Assembly (NCBI RefSeq): GCF_023017105.1
Contig: NZ_JALKEV010000004.1
Location: 1 to 64,000 of the forward strand
Direction: 5' to 3'
Length of the DNA stretch: 64,000 nt
Origin: Halalkalibacter sp. APA_J-10(15)
GTDB lineage: Bacteria > Bacillota > Bacilli > Bacillales > Bacillaceae_D
The first letter of the stretch is position 1; each line of letters opens with the position of its first letter. Below the pieces are notes generated by a model. It had not been told where the DNA came from and ran no database searches. It saw nothing but the letters and a program-made list of their open reading frames with translations. Below are positions 1 to 7,840 of the stretch, in pieces. The position numbers were made by a program, and so were the translations under genes.

Positions 1-126
1 GTGGTAAGATGGGAATAGCTCATGATAAACCTCCGTGTAAGGGTTGTGTGGTAACTTCATTTTACACGAAGATTCATGGGCTTTTTGTTTTTCTTTTTAG
101 GTGTCGCACTTAATATTACAATTCGT
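1..126 (-). mobile_element. Left-edge fragment of an IS30-like insertion sequence (transposase start and terminal region)
   Basis: On the minus strand a start codon at position 23 follows a GGAGG ribosome binding site at 29-33 and encodes MSYSHLT, which then runs off the window. This is the usual beginning of IS30-family transposases (inference from memory of the family). Between the start codon and the flank lies AGGTGTCGCACTTAATATTA (about 101-120), resembling the AAGTGCGACA-type terminal inverted repeats of IS30-like elements. The outer boundary near 126 is a guess because the target duplication cannot be seen. Seven-base arms at 34-40 and 62-68 could form a hairpin upstream of the transposase start. 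Confidence 0.55.
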
Positions 127-281
127 CTTATAAATAAACATTCGAGCTATATCAAGTTTGTTTTATCAAGAGTGTATCTTCGTTTTTAAAATTATTATTT
201 CCAATTTCTATGTTTACATTTTTTCAAATGTGGAACTATACATAAAACGATTGGTTATATTTTTACTAAGGAGGTTACTCG

Positions 282-1145
282 ATGAAACTTGATTCCATCC
301 AAACTAACGGTCAACCGAAACAAGTTCAATCTCAACAACCGGGCTTTGAATATGAAATGAACCCTTTACCAATCTATGATGATCCAAATTATAAGGGCAG
401 TGGTAAACTGAATGGAAAAGTGATCATTATAACTGGTGGAGATAGCGGAATTGGAAGAGCTGCATCCATCGCGTTAGCAAAAGAAGGCGCTAAGCTAGTC
501 ATTACTTATTTAAATGAGCATGAAGATGCTAGAATAACAAAACAAGAAATTGAAAAATATGGCTCTTCTTGTCTGCTTATAGCAGGTGATATTGGTGAAG
601 AAACCTTCTGTCAAGAAATCATTGAACAGACCATTAACACATTCGGACAGCTAGATGTTCTGATTAACAATGCAGCAGAGCAACATTATCAAGAGAAGAT
701 TGAAAACATTTCTACCGCTCAGTTAGAACGAACCTTTAAAACGAATATCTTCTCTTGCTTTCATCTTATTAAAGCCGCAATGTCACATCTGAAAAAAGGT
801 AGCTCCATTATTAATACAGCTTCTATCGTAGCTTTTAAAGGTAATCCCGTCTTAATGGATTATACAGCTACTAAAGGAGCCATGGTTTCTTTGACAAGAG
901 GATTATCTCAAAACCTCGCATCTAAAGGAATACGAGTCAATGCTGTCGCTCCTGGACCGATCTGGACGCCTCTCATACCTGCTTCCTTTCCGGCCGAGCA
1001 AGTATCCGCTTTCGGAACTGACACCCCTTTAAAACGTCCAGGACAGCCTGTAGAGCTTGCTCCAACCTATGTATACTTAGCGTCCGACGATTCCACTTAC
1101 GTCACCGGGCAAGTGCTACATGTTAATGGCGGCGAAGTCATTTAA
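282..1145 (+). CDS. SDR family oxidoreductase (YhdF/YhxC-like general-stress type)
   Basis: NAD(P)-dependent short-chain dehydrogenase of the long-N-terminus group typical of Bacillus YhdF/YhxC. Visible motifs are the nucleotide-binding TGGDSGIG at residues 51-58, NNAAEQ at 129-134, catalytic Ser about 181 and the YTATK pair Tyr194/Lys198, followed by the VAPGPIWTPL segment. The ~40-residue N-terminal extension rich in Gln and Pro is characteristic of this subgroup. An AAGGAGG box sits 7 bases before the ATG. It is monocistronic, with a terminator hairpin directly downstream. The substrate cannot be told from sequence. Confidence 0.9.
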   Translation: MKLDSIQTNGQPKQVQSQQPGFEYEMNPLPIYDDPNYKGSGKLNGKVIIITGGDSGIGRAASIALAKEGAKLVITYLNEHEDARITKQEIEKYGSSCLLIAGDIGEETFCQEIIEQTINTFGQLDVLINNAAEQHYQEKIENISTAQLERTFKTNIFSCFHLIKAAMSHLKKGSSIINTASIVAFKGNPVLMDYTATKGAMVSLTRGLSQNLASKGIRVNAVAPGPIWTPLIPASFPAEQVSAFGTDTPLKRPGQPVELAPTYVYLASDDSTYVTGQVLHVNGGEVI

Positions 1146-1159
1146 CATTCAGGTCAAAA

Positions 1160-1200
1160 CGAGCCAAGCTAAAGAATAAACAGCTTGGCTCGCTTCTATT
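1160..1200 (+). terminator. Rho-independent terminator after the SDR gene
   Basis: Perfect 11-bp stem CGAGCCAAGCT (1160-1170) / AGCTTGGCTCG (1182-1192), followed by CTTCTATT. Confidence 0.75.
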
Positions 1201-1530
1201 GGGCATGACCCACTCCTCTTCTTTAAAGTTAGTCATTGTGGAACCTATTATAGTTATTTATATGTCCTGAATTTTTAAGGGAAATGGATTAAAATCAATG
1301 TTTAAGCCACACCACCTAAGTCACCAATAATACCTTGATACTCGTTTAATAATTCCATTAAAAACTTTCCCCTTCATTAATCTTCCATCTTAGTCCTTTG
1401 CAATCTGTGTTGTCGTTATGTACCACGCGACATTAGAATTCGATCTACATATTTTGTTTTCGCTTCGCGCAATACGTATACCTCTTCTTTAATACGAAGT
1501 GTTTTTTATATTTCATATATAGTTCGTACA
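1201..1530. other. Intergenic region with no convincing gene
   Basis: About 330 bases of AT-rich sequence. The only coding hint is an 18-codon minus-strand reading frame at 1302-1358 (MELLNEYQGIIGDLGGVA) preceded by an AAGGGGAAAG-like site. It resembles the N-terminus of a small membrane protein and is most likely a gene remnant. Nothing else was recognised. Confidence 0.4.
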
Positions 1531-1558
1531 AACATTTTTTAAGAAAAAACATAAAATA
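1531..1558 (+). promoter_or_regulatory. Candidate SigK-type promoter for the YjcZ-family gene
   Basis: AAC at 1531-1533, a 16-base spacer and CATAAAATA at 1550-1558 fit the mother-cell SigK consensus (AC then CATAnnnTA). The -10 box lies 32 bases before the ATG of the YjcZ-like gene. It was assigned by eye only. Confidence 0.4.
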
Positions 1559-1590
1559 TATTATTCCTGTAAATATGGAGGTGAAACATC

Positions 1591-1695
1591 ATGAGTGATT
1601 ATGGTCACAAAAAAGACAATAAGTTTGCGTTAATCGTTGTATTGTTTATTTTATTGATTATTGTCGGCTCAGCTTTCGTTAAACCATATTACTAG
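1591..1695 (+). CDS. YjcZ-family small sporulation protein (34 aa)
   Basis: Short gene encoding a soluble charged head (MSDYGHKKDNK) and one hydrophobic segment FALIVVLFILLIIVG, followed by a short tail KPYY. This is the layout of the tiny Bacillus YjcZ/sporulation transmembrane family, whose members are typically 25-50 residues and spore-associated. GGAGGTG lies 7 bases before the ATG. A possible SigK promoter is just upstream and a perfect hairpin just downstream, so it looks like a single-gene unit. Family members usually have Gly-rich heads, whereas this one is Lys/Asp-rich. Confidence 0.75.
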   Translation: MSDYGHKKDNKFALIVVLFILLIIVGSAFVKPYY

Positions 1696-1704
1696 ACTCT
1701 TTCT

Positions 1705-1745
1705 TGATACGAGCTCTTTAACATAAGAGCTCGTATCACCATTGT
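1705..1745 (+). terminator. Terminator after the YjcZ-like gene
   Basis: Perfect 14-bp inverted repeat TGATACGAGCTCTT (1705-1718) / AAGAGCTCGTATCA (1725-1738) with a 6-base loop. The U tract is poor (CCATTGTTT). Confidence 0.6.
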
Positions 1746-1797
1746 TTACAACCCTTCTCATGTGTCAGCCCCCTTCATTGTAACTGCGCAGTATTTA

Positions 1798-2058
1798 GTC
1801 TACTATGTAATAAACTAGTTAATCTAACCTTGATTTACTCATGCAAAATAAGGCTTTAGAATATGAAAAGAAGATGCAGTTGCATAAGTTTCACCTTTTC
1901 TATTTGACTGCTAATCTAAAGCTAACAGTTCTCGCTTAATAAGATTTAAAACTTCGTGCCCACAAACTATCTAGATGAATTCTACAAAGACTCAAGAAAA
2001 ATAGTCAGTTAAAGTGAGCATTAAATAGTCCCCACCTATGACTAAGGTGAGGACTATT
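1798..2058. repeat. Decayed copy of the SRAP-gene downstream region
   Basis: 1798-1884 is a near copy of 4497-4588, the segment just beyond the 3' end of the SRAP gene, with scattered substitutions and a six-base gap. 1979-2064 matches 6517-6603, including the AATAGTCCCCACCTATGACT block. Together these suggest that a once-larger duplicated segment has been partly deleted. No gene is visible in this gap (1746-2117). Confidence 0.65.
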
Positions 2059-2062
2059 TGAC
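2024..2062 (-). terminator. Terminator-like hairpin beyond the ECF sigma gene
   Basis: ATAGTCC(C)CACCT / AGGTG-AGGACTAT arms around a 7-base loop, 3' of the sigma-factor gene on the minus strand. A diverged second copy lies at 6561-6594. Confidence 0.5.
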
Positions 2063-2117
2063 GCTTATATCATAAAGGACTTTTTCTTTACCATAAGTAA
2101 GATCATCTTTTCTATCC

Positions 2118-3065
2118 CTATTTCCAATCAACAACAGGTTTATCCATTTGTACCGGATAACCTAACTCTTCAGAGGCAGCAAACATAAATTCCTTCCTAA
2201 AATAATAACTACGATGATAAACAATTTTCCCATTTTCAATTTCTTGATACTGAATATCGTGAACTTCTGCACCTTGTTCTCCGTCAAAAAATACAACAAT
2301 GACATTTCTTCCCCAAAGATTGTATTTTTCAGCTCGTAAACCAGGTAAACCGAACCGCATAGAGCCTGAACGCATTTCATCCTTAGAAAACTCTTGGAAA
2401 CCTAATGACGCTTCATTATAAGCATCGTCACTAAAAATAGACAATACCCCTTCAAGATCGCCACTATTCAATGCATTTAAGTATTTTTTAATAATAGAAT
2501 GCTCACTTTTTATTGATTTTAATGTAGAATTAGACTCTGAATTTATTTTAGGTGGTTGATCATTCAATTTCTTCCTCATGCGTTGTACTGTTGCATAAAC
2601 AGCACCTGGAGTGGTCCGAACAATACCGGCTACTTCTTTAGCTGTAAAGGAAAATACCTCCATAAGTAGAAAGACAGCAGATTGTCTAGGAGTAAAAAGG
2701 CTTATTAGATGTTTAAGAGCTTCCTCTACCTCTAAACCATCAGTAGTTTCTTCTGCAAGCACTTCTTCTTCCTCGATACTACCAATTATTCTTTTTTCTT
2801 TGCGACAGTGATCAATCCATGTATTAGTCGCTATTCTGTATAGATACGATTTTGGGTTTGTTGAATGCCATCGTTGATATATACTACCAAACGCCTTTAC
2901 CATCGTTTCTTGATACAAATCTTCTCCATCCCAAGGTGAGCCAGTTAAATAACGACAATACCTCCACAAACCTTCTGACAATTCATCAACTAACTGGTTA
3001 AACTCTGCTTTAAGCTCTCGAGATTTATCATAAATTGAAATCATTTGATTACGTGAAGTAGTCAT
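2118..3065 (-). CDS. ECF-type sigma-70 factor with C-terminal SnoaL-like domain
   Basis: 315-residue RNA polymerase sigma factor. Region 2 (about 20-90) contains DGEDLYQETMVKAFG and the promoter-melting helix SYLYRIATNTWIDHCRKEKR. Region 4 (about 115-170) has the HTH TAKEVAGIVRTTPGAVYATV. A C-terminal NTF2/SnoaL-like domain (about 195-300) follows, as in ECF41/ECF56-type and SigJ-like factors, where it controls activity in cis instead of through an anti-sigma factor. AAGGAGG sits 5 bases before the ATG. No anti-sigma gene is adjacent. The divergent neighbour encodes a DUF3231 protein. Target promoters are unknown. Confidence 0.85.
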   Translation of the reverse strand: MTTSRNQMISIYDKSRELKAEFNQLVDELSEGLWRYCRYLTGSPWDGEDLYQETMVKAFGSIYQRWHSTNPKSYLYRIATNTWIDHCRKEKRIIGSIEEEEVLAEETTDGLEVEEALKHLISLFTPRQSAVFLLMEVFSFTAKEVAGIVRTTPGAVYATVQRMRKKLNDQPPKINSESNSTLKSIKSEHSIIKKYLNALNSGDLEGVLSIFSDDAYNEASLGFQEFSKDEMRSGSMRFGLPGLRAEKYNLWGRNVIVVFFDGEQGAEVHDIQYQEIENGKIVYHRSYYFRKEFMFAASEELGYPVQMDKPVVDWK

Positions 3066-3382
3066 AATAGCCTCCTTCTTTTTTATTCATTATGTATAAC
3101 GATTTAGAAGGGCAAAATTATACGCACTTAACAATTTTTTTATTGAAGCCTCCTTTACTAAAAATTTTAATTAGAAATCAATTTAACATACTGTATTCTT
3201 TTTAGATGACTATGCCATTAAAAAAGAATTACGTATAAAGACTTCATACTTATATTTAATGCGCAACATACATTTACAGTAAACGTTTCTTCTCTAATTC
3301 TACACAAATACAAATAGAAAGAATAAATAATTTAGCCATGAGCATACTTAAAATAGAAAAAATTCAAAAAAGGAGATATTTA

Positions 3383-4390
3383 ATGGATACAAAACATACT
3401 GTAGGTTTATCATCAACAGAAATTGCAGGGTTATGGGCTACCTATATCAACGATACTCTATCTATCTGTCTCACAAAGCATTTCTTACACCATTCGAATA
3501 ACGAAGATGTTAAACCCTTAATTAAACTAACCTTAGATTTATCAAAAGCACATATTGAAGAAATAAAGAGCATTTTTGAAAAAGAGAATATCCCTATTCC
3601 AAAGGGATTTTCCGATGAAGATTTGAATCTTTCAGCACCACCTTTGTTTTTTGATTTATTTCCTGTGAGTTACACATACGGAATGAGTCGTATGGGTTTG
3701 ATGAACTATGGTATGCTATTATCTAACGTTGCCCGTGAAGATATACGGACTTTTTTCTCTAAGTGTTTGACCACTACATTGGATCTTTATAATACATCAG
3801 TAAAGCTTATGCTTTCAAAAGGGATATACGATCGCCCAACAATGATCCCATATCCTGATAAAGTTGAATTTGTTAAAGAAAAGGAAACTTTTTTATCTAA
3901 ATGGCTCGAAAAGAAACGCCCACTAAATGTTCTTGAACTAACTGAAATGTTTTATAATATTGAAAGAAACTATTTTGCTTTAATCTTACTCACTGGTTTT
4001 ATTCAAGTCGTGAAAGATGAACAAATCCAAAAATTTTTAACAAAAGGAAAAGAGTTAGCTCTGAGACAAATTGATTTCCTAAACCACACCTTAATCAATG
4101 AAGATCTGCTTGGAACTATAATGATTAACTCTGAGGTTTCAACCTCTACTTCTTCTCCTTTTTCAGAAAAGCTTATCATGAACCTTGTAATTATGCTCAA
4201 TACCCATGGAATAACCTATATTGGTCATGCATTAGGTACATCAGCTCGGATAGACCTCGCTACTGAATATTCAAAACTAATTCCTGAAATCTTGCAGTAC
4301 GGAAAGGATGGTACAGACATTTTAATAGACCGGGGATGGATGGAAGAACCACCACACGCTCCGAATAGGAGCGAGTTGGCAGGAAATTAG
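3383..4390 (+). CDS. DUF3231 family protein (CotF/ferritin-like helical repeats)
   Basis: The predicted 335-residue, mostly helical protein has two similar halves, each beginning with an LxxxEIxxLWxxYI-like or LxVLELTEMFYNIERNYF-like segment. This is the duplicated DUF3231 arrangement related to spore-coat CotF-like four-helix bundles. The ATG at 3383 is chosen because AAAGGAGAT precedes it; an upstream in-frame ATG at 3338 has no ribosome binding site. There is no signal peptide. Its role is unknown in the family. It lies divergent from an ECF sigma gene and might be its target, which is speculation. Confidence 0.75.
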   Translation: MDTKHTVGLSSTEIAGLWATYINDTLSICLTKHFLHHSNNEDVKPLIKLTLDLSKAHIEEIKSIFEKENIPIPKGFSDEDLNLSAPPLFFDLFPVSYTYGMSRMGLMNYGMLLSNVAREDIRTFFSKCLTTTLDLYNTSVKLMLSKGIYDRPTMIPYPDKVEFVKEKETFLSKWLEKKRPLNVLELTEMFYNIERNYFALILLTGFIQVVKDEQIQKFLTKGKELALRQIDFLNHTLINEDLLGTIMINSEVSTSTSSPFSEKLIMNLVIMLNTHGITYIGHALGTSARIDLATEYSKLIPEILQYGKDGTDILIDRGWMEEPPHAPNRSELAGN

Positions 4391-4496
4391 TTTTTTCGAA
4401 TGAGGGCTAAAATTCTCCAATAATTAGATGTTCGCCATGATTGACACATCTTGTTAACTCCTTCTCATTCACAATGTCTCAAAAAGTGAAAACAAA

Positions 4497-4588
4497 GTCT
4501 ACTATGTAATAAACTAGTTAATCTAACCAATACCCTTGATTTACTCTTACAAAATAAGGCTATAAAATATGAAAGGAAGATACAGTTA
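4497..4588. repeat. Duplicated segment downstream of the SRAP gene
   Basis: Matches 1798-1884. It begins GTCTACTATGTAATAAACTA and ends near AAGATACAGTTA. One of three fragments of an old local duplication (see also 6416-6494). Confidence 0.7.
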
Positions 4589-4610
4589 CAAACGTATCTC
4601 CTTTTCTTAT

Positions 4611-5270
4611 TTATGTTAATGATTGGATACAATCTACAGATTCATTCTTCGGACTATTGACTATTGTTGAAACCTCGTAAGCATCCATCTCCTCAGCTGG
4701 GTATGAATGAAGCAATGTTTTTAATGTCGCTAAATGTGTCGTTTTATCAAGCCACCTGTCCCAATCTCTTCTATGAAGAATAACAGGCATGCGATCATGA
4801 ATGTCACTTATTCGTTTATTTGGTTCTGTTGTTATAATCGTACAAGTCGTTAATTCGCTGCCTTTCTTCGCATCTATCCACCGATCCCATAGACCAGCAA
4901 ACGTAAAAATACCCTCATGAACAGTTATGCGATAAGGTTTCTTCCCTTGCTCTGTACGCTTCCATTCATAGAAACCATCCGCAACAATTAAACAGCGTCG
5001 ACGCTCGAATAAACGTTTAAAAGCAGACTTCTCATGGATGGTTTCTCCACGGGCATTAATCATTTTATAACCTATCTTGGGATCTTTAGCCCAACTTGGT
5101 ACAAGCCCCCACCTTAAGTAACCAGCTTTTTTCTGCTCACCATTCGAAATGATACTCAAAACAGGTTGACTTGGTGCGATATTGTACCTAGGAGTATAAT
5201 GGAAAAGATCAACTTGCAGATGCTTTTCAATCTCCTCTTTATCAGCAGTTAGTGTAAATCGACCACACAT
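4611..5270 (-). CDS. SRAP domain protein (HMCES/YedK-type abasic-site crosslink protein)
   Basis: 219-residue SOS-response-associated peptidase family member that covalently shields abasic sites in single-stranded DNA through its N-terminal Cys. All key residues are present: Cys2 directly after the initiator Met (MCGRFTL), Asn72 in the INARGET motif, Glu102 in DGFYEWKR and His158 in DIHDRMPV. GAGGTGATAGT precedes the ATG, and the start is fixed by the need for Cys2. It is monocistronic. A 79-base piece of its 3' half reappears at 6416-6494 as non-coding debris. Confidence 0.93.
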   Translation of the reverse strand: MCGRFTLTADKEEIEKHLQVDLFHYTPRYNIAPSQPVLSIISNGEQKKAGYLRWGLVPSWAKDPKIGYKMINARGETIHEKSAFKRLFERRRCLIVADGFYEWKRTEQGKKPYRITVHEGIFTFAGLWDRWIDAKKGSELTTCTIITTEPNKRISDIHDRMPVILHRRDWDRWLDKTTHLATLKTLLHSYPAEEMDAYEVSTIVNSPKNESVDCIQSLT

Positions 5271-5875
5271 ACTATCACCTCAGAATTAAGTATAATCAAT
5301 TCAACTAATTGCATACCTATTTAATTCCAGTTATTTGATGTAATCCCTAATTATTCTAAATCTTCTTGTTAATTTACAAATTGTGAGTAGGGGATACTCA
5401 ATGTATATTAGCTCTGAGTTTGTCTATTATGCACACCTCCACCTTTATAACACTCAACAGTCTCACCAATACAAATCCCTCTAGAATTAAATTATGTTAG
5501 TATGGACAAAAAGGAGAGGATGTAGATAATGATAAAGTTCAATTCATCATCACAATATAAATCTTCTTCTGGTATGCCATTAAATTCTTTGTACCATATC
5601 GTTGCTTCTTCCAATGAATAATTTGCCATTGCATCACACTCGCAAATTTGAAATGCGTGTACACCCTGCAATCCTTTGTCTTCAAATAACTTTCATTTCT
5701 CCAAGATTTATTCCCCCCTTTTTCATATAAACAATTTCTTTCAACCGTATGGTATCACTGTGCATTCATTGATCAACAATACTGTCAAACAATATCAAGA
5801 TAGCAATCGAAAAGAAATCAAAGCATTATCTTAATGCTACAATCAAAATATAATAAAAGAAGGAGTTGACTATTG
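5271..5875. other. Gene-poor gap between SRAP and VOC genes
   Basis: Apart from the frameshifted remnant at 5492-5696, nothing was seen here other than AT-rich sequence and a normal ribosome binding site before the VOC gene. Confidence 0.4.
5492..5696 (-). pseudogene. Remnant of a small gene, frameshifted at codon 4
   Basis: Reading on the minus strand, ATGAAAGTT at 5696 is followed after a one-base shift by a well-formed open frame FEDKGLQGVHAFQI, then CECDAMANYSLEEATIWYKE and EFNGIPEEDLYCDDELNF, ending at a stop at 5492. The composition is clearly protein-like and the segment resembles small hypothetical proteins with a SLEEAxxWYKE motif. Read straight, codon 5 is a stop. An extra A after codon 3 explains the break. 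The C-terminal tail may also be displaced. Function not recognised. Confidence 0.5.
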
Positions 5876-6292
5876 ATGACAGCAAGACTTATCCCTTACT
5901 TAAATATGGAAGGAAACGCAAGAGAAGCTATACAGTTTTATGAACAAGCACTTGATGCCAAAATTCTCTCTATCATTACTTACGGAGAGATGCCGGAAAT
6001 GCCTAATACATTCAATGAAGACCTAAAGCACCTTGTGGCACACGCAAAGTTACAAGTTGGTGAATCGGAACTCATGTTTTCCGATGCTCCAGATGATTCG
6101 ACTATCCCAAAGGGTAAACAGATAACCATTTGCATTTCAACTAACAACGTAGAAGAATCAAAACGATATTTTGAAGCCTTACAGCAAAACGGACATGTCA
6201 ATATGCCGTTTAGAGAAGAGCCTTTCAGCCCTGGTTTTGGTGATGTAACTGACAAGTTCGGAGTGACCTTTCAAATTTATACTGAAGAGTAA
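5876..6292 (+). CDS. VOC family protein, PhnB/glyoxalase-like
   Basis: 138-residue protein of the PhnB-type vicinal-oxygen-chelate fold: the N-terminus RLIPYLNMEGNAREAIQFYE, a central MFSDAPDD and the C-terminal GFGDVTDKFGVTFQI segment are diagnostic. AAGGAG is 10 bases from the ATG at 5876 and 7 from an in-frame TTG at 5873, so either could be used. This group generally lacks a proven catalytic role. The residues that usually bind metal in glyoxalases are not all evident. Monocistronic. Confidence 0.85.
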   Translation: MTARLIPYLNMEGNAREAIQFYEQALDAKILSIITYGEMPEMPNTFNEDLKHLVAHAKLQVGESELMFSDAPDDSTIPKGKQITICISTNNVEESKRYFEALQQNGHVNMPFREEPFSPGFGDVTDKFGVTFQIYTEE

Positions 6293-6415
6293 AATTCAAA
6301 TACGGATAAAGAGTTGCTTCAAATGTGAGGGACTCTTTTGTTATTTATTGCACAGTTTCACTGAGAACAGAACTTATTACTGAAATAAACTTTCTTAAAA
6401 AATCCCATTTTTGTT

Positions 6416-6494
6416 CTCAGCCGGGTATGAATGAAGCAATGTTTTTAATGTCGCTAAATGTGTCGTTTTATCATGCCAACTGTCCCAACCTCTT
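6416..6494 (-). pseudogene. Fragment of a second SRAP gene
   Basis: 79 bases matching 4692-4770 inside the intact SRAP gene, with four mismatches counted by eye. It covers roughly residues 167-193 of that protein in the minus orientation. Both sides are lost, and from about 6517 the sequence matches the 1979-2064 region instead. This is the remains of a deleted duplicate. Confidence 0.7.
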
Positions 6495-6729
6495 CGCTAT
6501 CCAAATGATTTCTGCAAATACTCAAGAAAATATTCATGTTTCCCCTTAAATTGAGCAGCAAATAGTCCCCACCTATGACTAAGATGAGGACTCTTTGATG
6601 CGCTTACATACAAACAGCTGGTTCCATGTTTGAATACCAACTATCCCATCCACAATGATACCTTGAGTACGTTGGAAGTTTCGTACCTCCAAAACCCGCC
6701 TTCATTTTGAGGATGAAGGTGTTTGCTAT
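6495..6729. other. Intergenic debris before sigK terminus
   Basis: Contains the second copy of the TAGTCCCCACCTATGACT hairpin (6561-6594) and then unrecognised sequence up to the sigK terminator. No gene seen. Confidence 0.4.
6692..6725 (-). terminator. Probable sigK terminator
   Basis: CCTTCAT/ATGAAGG core stem extended by AAAC/GTTT with a small bulge, just past the sigK stop codon; short T run in the minus direction. Confidence 0.45.
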
Positions 6730-7437
6730 TTATGACTTCTCCTTACTACTTTTATAAAATTCATGAAACAGCTTCATTAATGCTCTTTTCTCTATTCTTG
6801 AAACATAACTTCTTGATATACCAAGCTCCTTAGCAATTTCTCGTTGTGTTCGTTCTTCCTCTAGATTTAACCCAAACCTCCCGATAATGACTTCTTTTTC
6901 ACGATCATCTAACACATGAATATACGTATAAATTTGACTTTTTTCCATCTTTGTTTGGATAATATCGACGATATCATCGGCATCCTCCTGTAGAACATCG
7001 ATGAGGGTGATTTCATTCCCTTCCTTATCAGTACCAATCGGATCATGTAAGGATACATCTTTCTTTACCTTCTTTAACGCTCTTAAGTGCATAAGAATTT
7101 CATTTTCTATACATCTGGCTGCGTATGTTGCCAATTTCGTCCCTTTATCCTCGGAATAACTTTCAATCGCTTTAATTAACCCTATCGTTCCAATGGAAAT
7201 TAAATCTTCTGTATCCTCTCGTGTATTTTCAAATTTTTTGACAATATGTGCAACTAACCGAAGATTATGCTCAATTAATAAGTTTCTAGCTTCCTCATCC
7301 CCTTGCTGCATTCTTCTTAAGTATTTTTTTTCATCTTCTTTATTTAATGGTTGTGGAAAAGCGTTATTCTTCACAAAAGAAACGAAAAATACGAGCTCTT
7401 TCACAAAATACGTGATCGACGCTAAAATCGTGGACAT
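6730..7437 (-). CDS. sigK: RNA polymerase sigma-K factor, uninterrupted
   Basis: Late mother-cell sporulation sigma factor of 235 residues. The short hydrophobic pro-sequence [20 protein letters not shown] precedes [11 protein letters not shown]. In B. subtilis, SpoIVFB cuts after Ser20 at the equivalent position, and Ser20 is conserved here. Region 2 ([46 protein letters not shown]) and region 4 ([22 protein letters not shown]) are intact. The start at 7437 is chosen for the GGGAGGTGG box and the match to known pro-SigK length. There is no skin-type intervening element, so the gene is contiguous. Confidence 0.95.
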   Translation of the reverse strand: MSTILASITYFVKELVFFVSFVKNNAFPQPLNKEDEKKYLRRMQQGDEEARNLLIEHNLRLVAHIVKKFENTREDTEDLISIGTIGLIKAIESYSEDKGTKLATYAARCIENEILMHLRALKKVKKDVSLHDPIGTDKEGNEITLIDVLQEDADDIVDIIQTKMEKSQIYTYIHVLDDREKEVIIGRFGLNLEEERTQREIAKELGISRSYVSRIEKRALMKLFHEFYKSSKEKS

Positions 7438-7738
7438 GAACCCACCTCCCAATTTCTTTACTGTATCCTTATGAAAAGTTGGGCTCATCCGTGTCTGTAC
7501 ATATAGGAATTAGCTTGTAACTTTTATAAAAGATCATTCACAATTATAAACTTAACGATAATCTTTTTTGTTTCTTATCTCTTATCATTAATGGCGCATA
7601 GGTTTTACAAATCTTTTAACAAACGTTTATTTTTCAATATTAATAGGCATTACAGATTATTCAACAAGTGAAAACTAGTAAAAAATAACTGTTTTATATA
7701 AAATAGTTGAACTTATCGGTTAAGTATTTTAACTTAAT
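7438..7738. other. Intergenic region between sigK and mannanase
   Basis: AT-rich divergent spacer holding the sigK promoter region on one side and the mannanase promoter on the other. A TTGAAC at about 7707 could be a -35 for the mannanase, but its -10 is weak. Nothing else recognised. Confidence 0.35.
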
Positions 7739-7752
7739 AGTAAGCGTTTACA
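7739..7752 (+). promoter_or_regulatory. Candidate cre (CcpA) site upstream of the mannanase
   Basis: AGTAAGCGTTTACA matches the catabolite-responsive element consensus TGWAANCGNTNWCA at every position except the first. It lies about 90 bases before the start codon, where it could give carbon catabolite repression of a polysaccharide-degrading enzyme. Confidence 0.55.
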
Positions 7753-7779
7753 AATAAAGAGAAAGGAGGGTTGTACTAC

Positions 7780-7791
7780 GGTAACGTTACC
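7780..7791. promoter_or_regulatory. Perfect 12-bp palindrome, possible LacI-family operator
   Basis: GGTAACGTTACC with a central CG, as in LacI-family operators, in the mannanase leader. It is immediately preceded by a misplaced AAAGGAGGG. The regulator is unknown. Confidence 0.4.
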
Positions 7792-7840
7792 TCAATCGTA
7801 ATCAAAACAAGTTTGTATAAAAAATGAGGAGGTAATTGAA

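Noticed and set aside
2611-2811. Antisense ORF over the ECF sigma gene
   Set aside because: Serine-rich translation typical of a shadow frame; the minus-strand protein has clear sigma domains.
6730-7437. Possible skin-like prophage interruption of sigK
   Set aside because: Region 2 through region 4 is continuous in one frame with the expected length, so no interruption exists.
7763-7828. Leader peptide starting TTG after AAAGGAGGG upstream of the mannanase
   Set aside because: The Shine-Dalgarno to TTG spacing is about one base, the peptide has no attenuator-like content, and the region looks like operator DNA.
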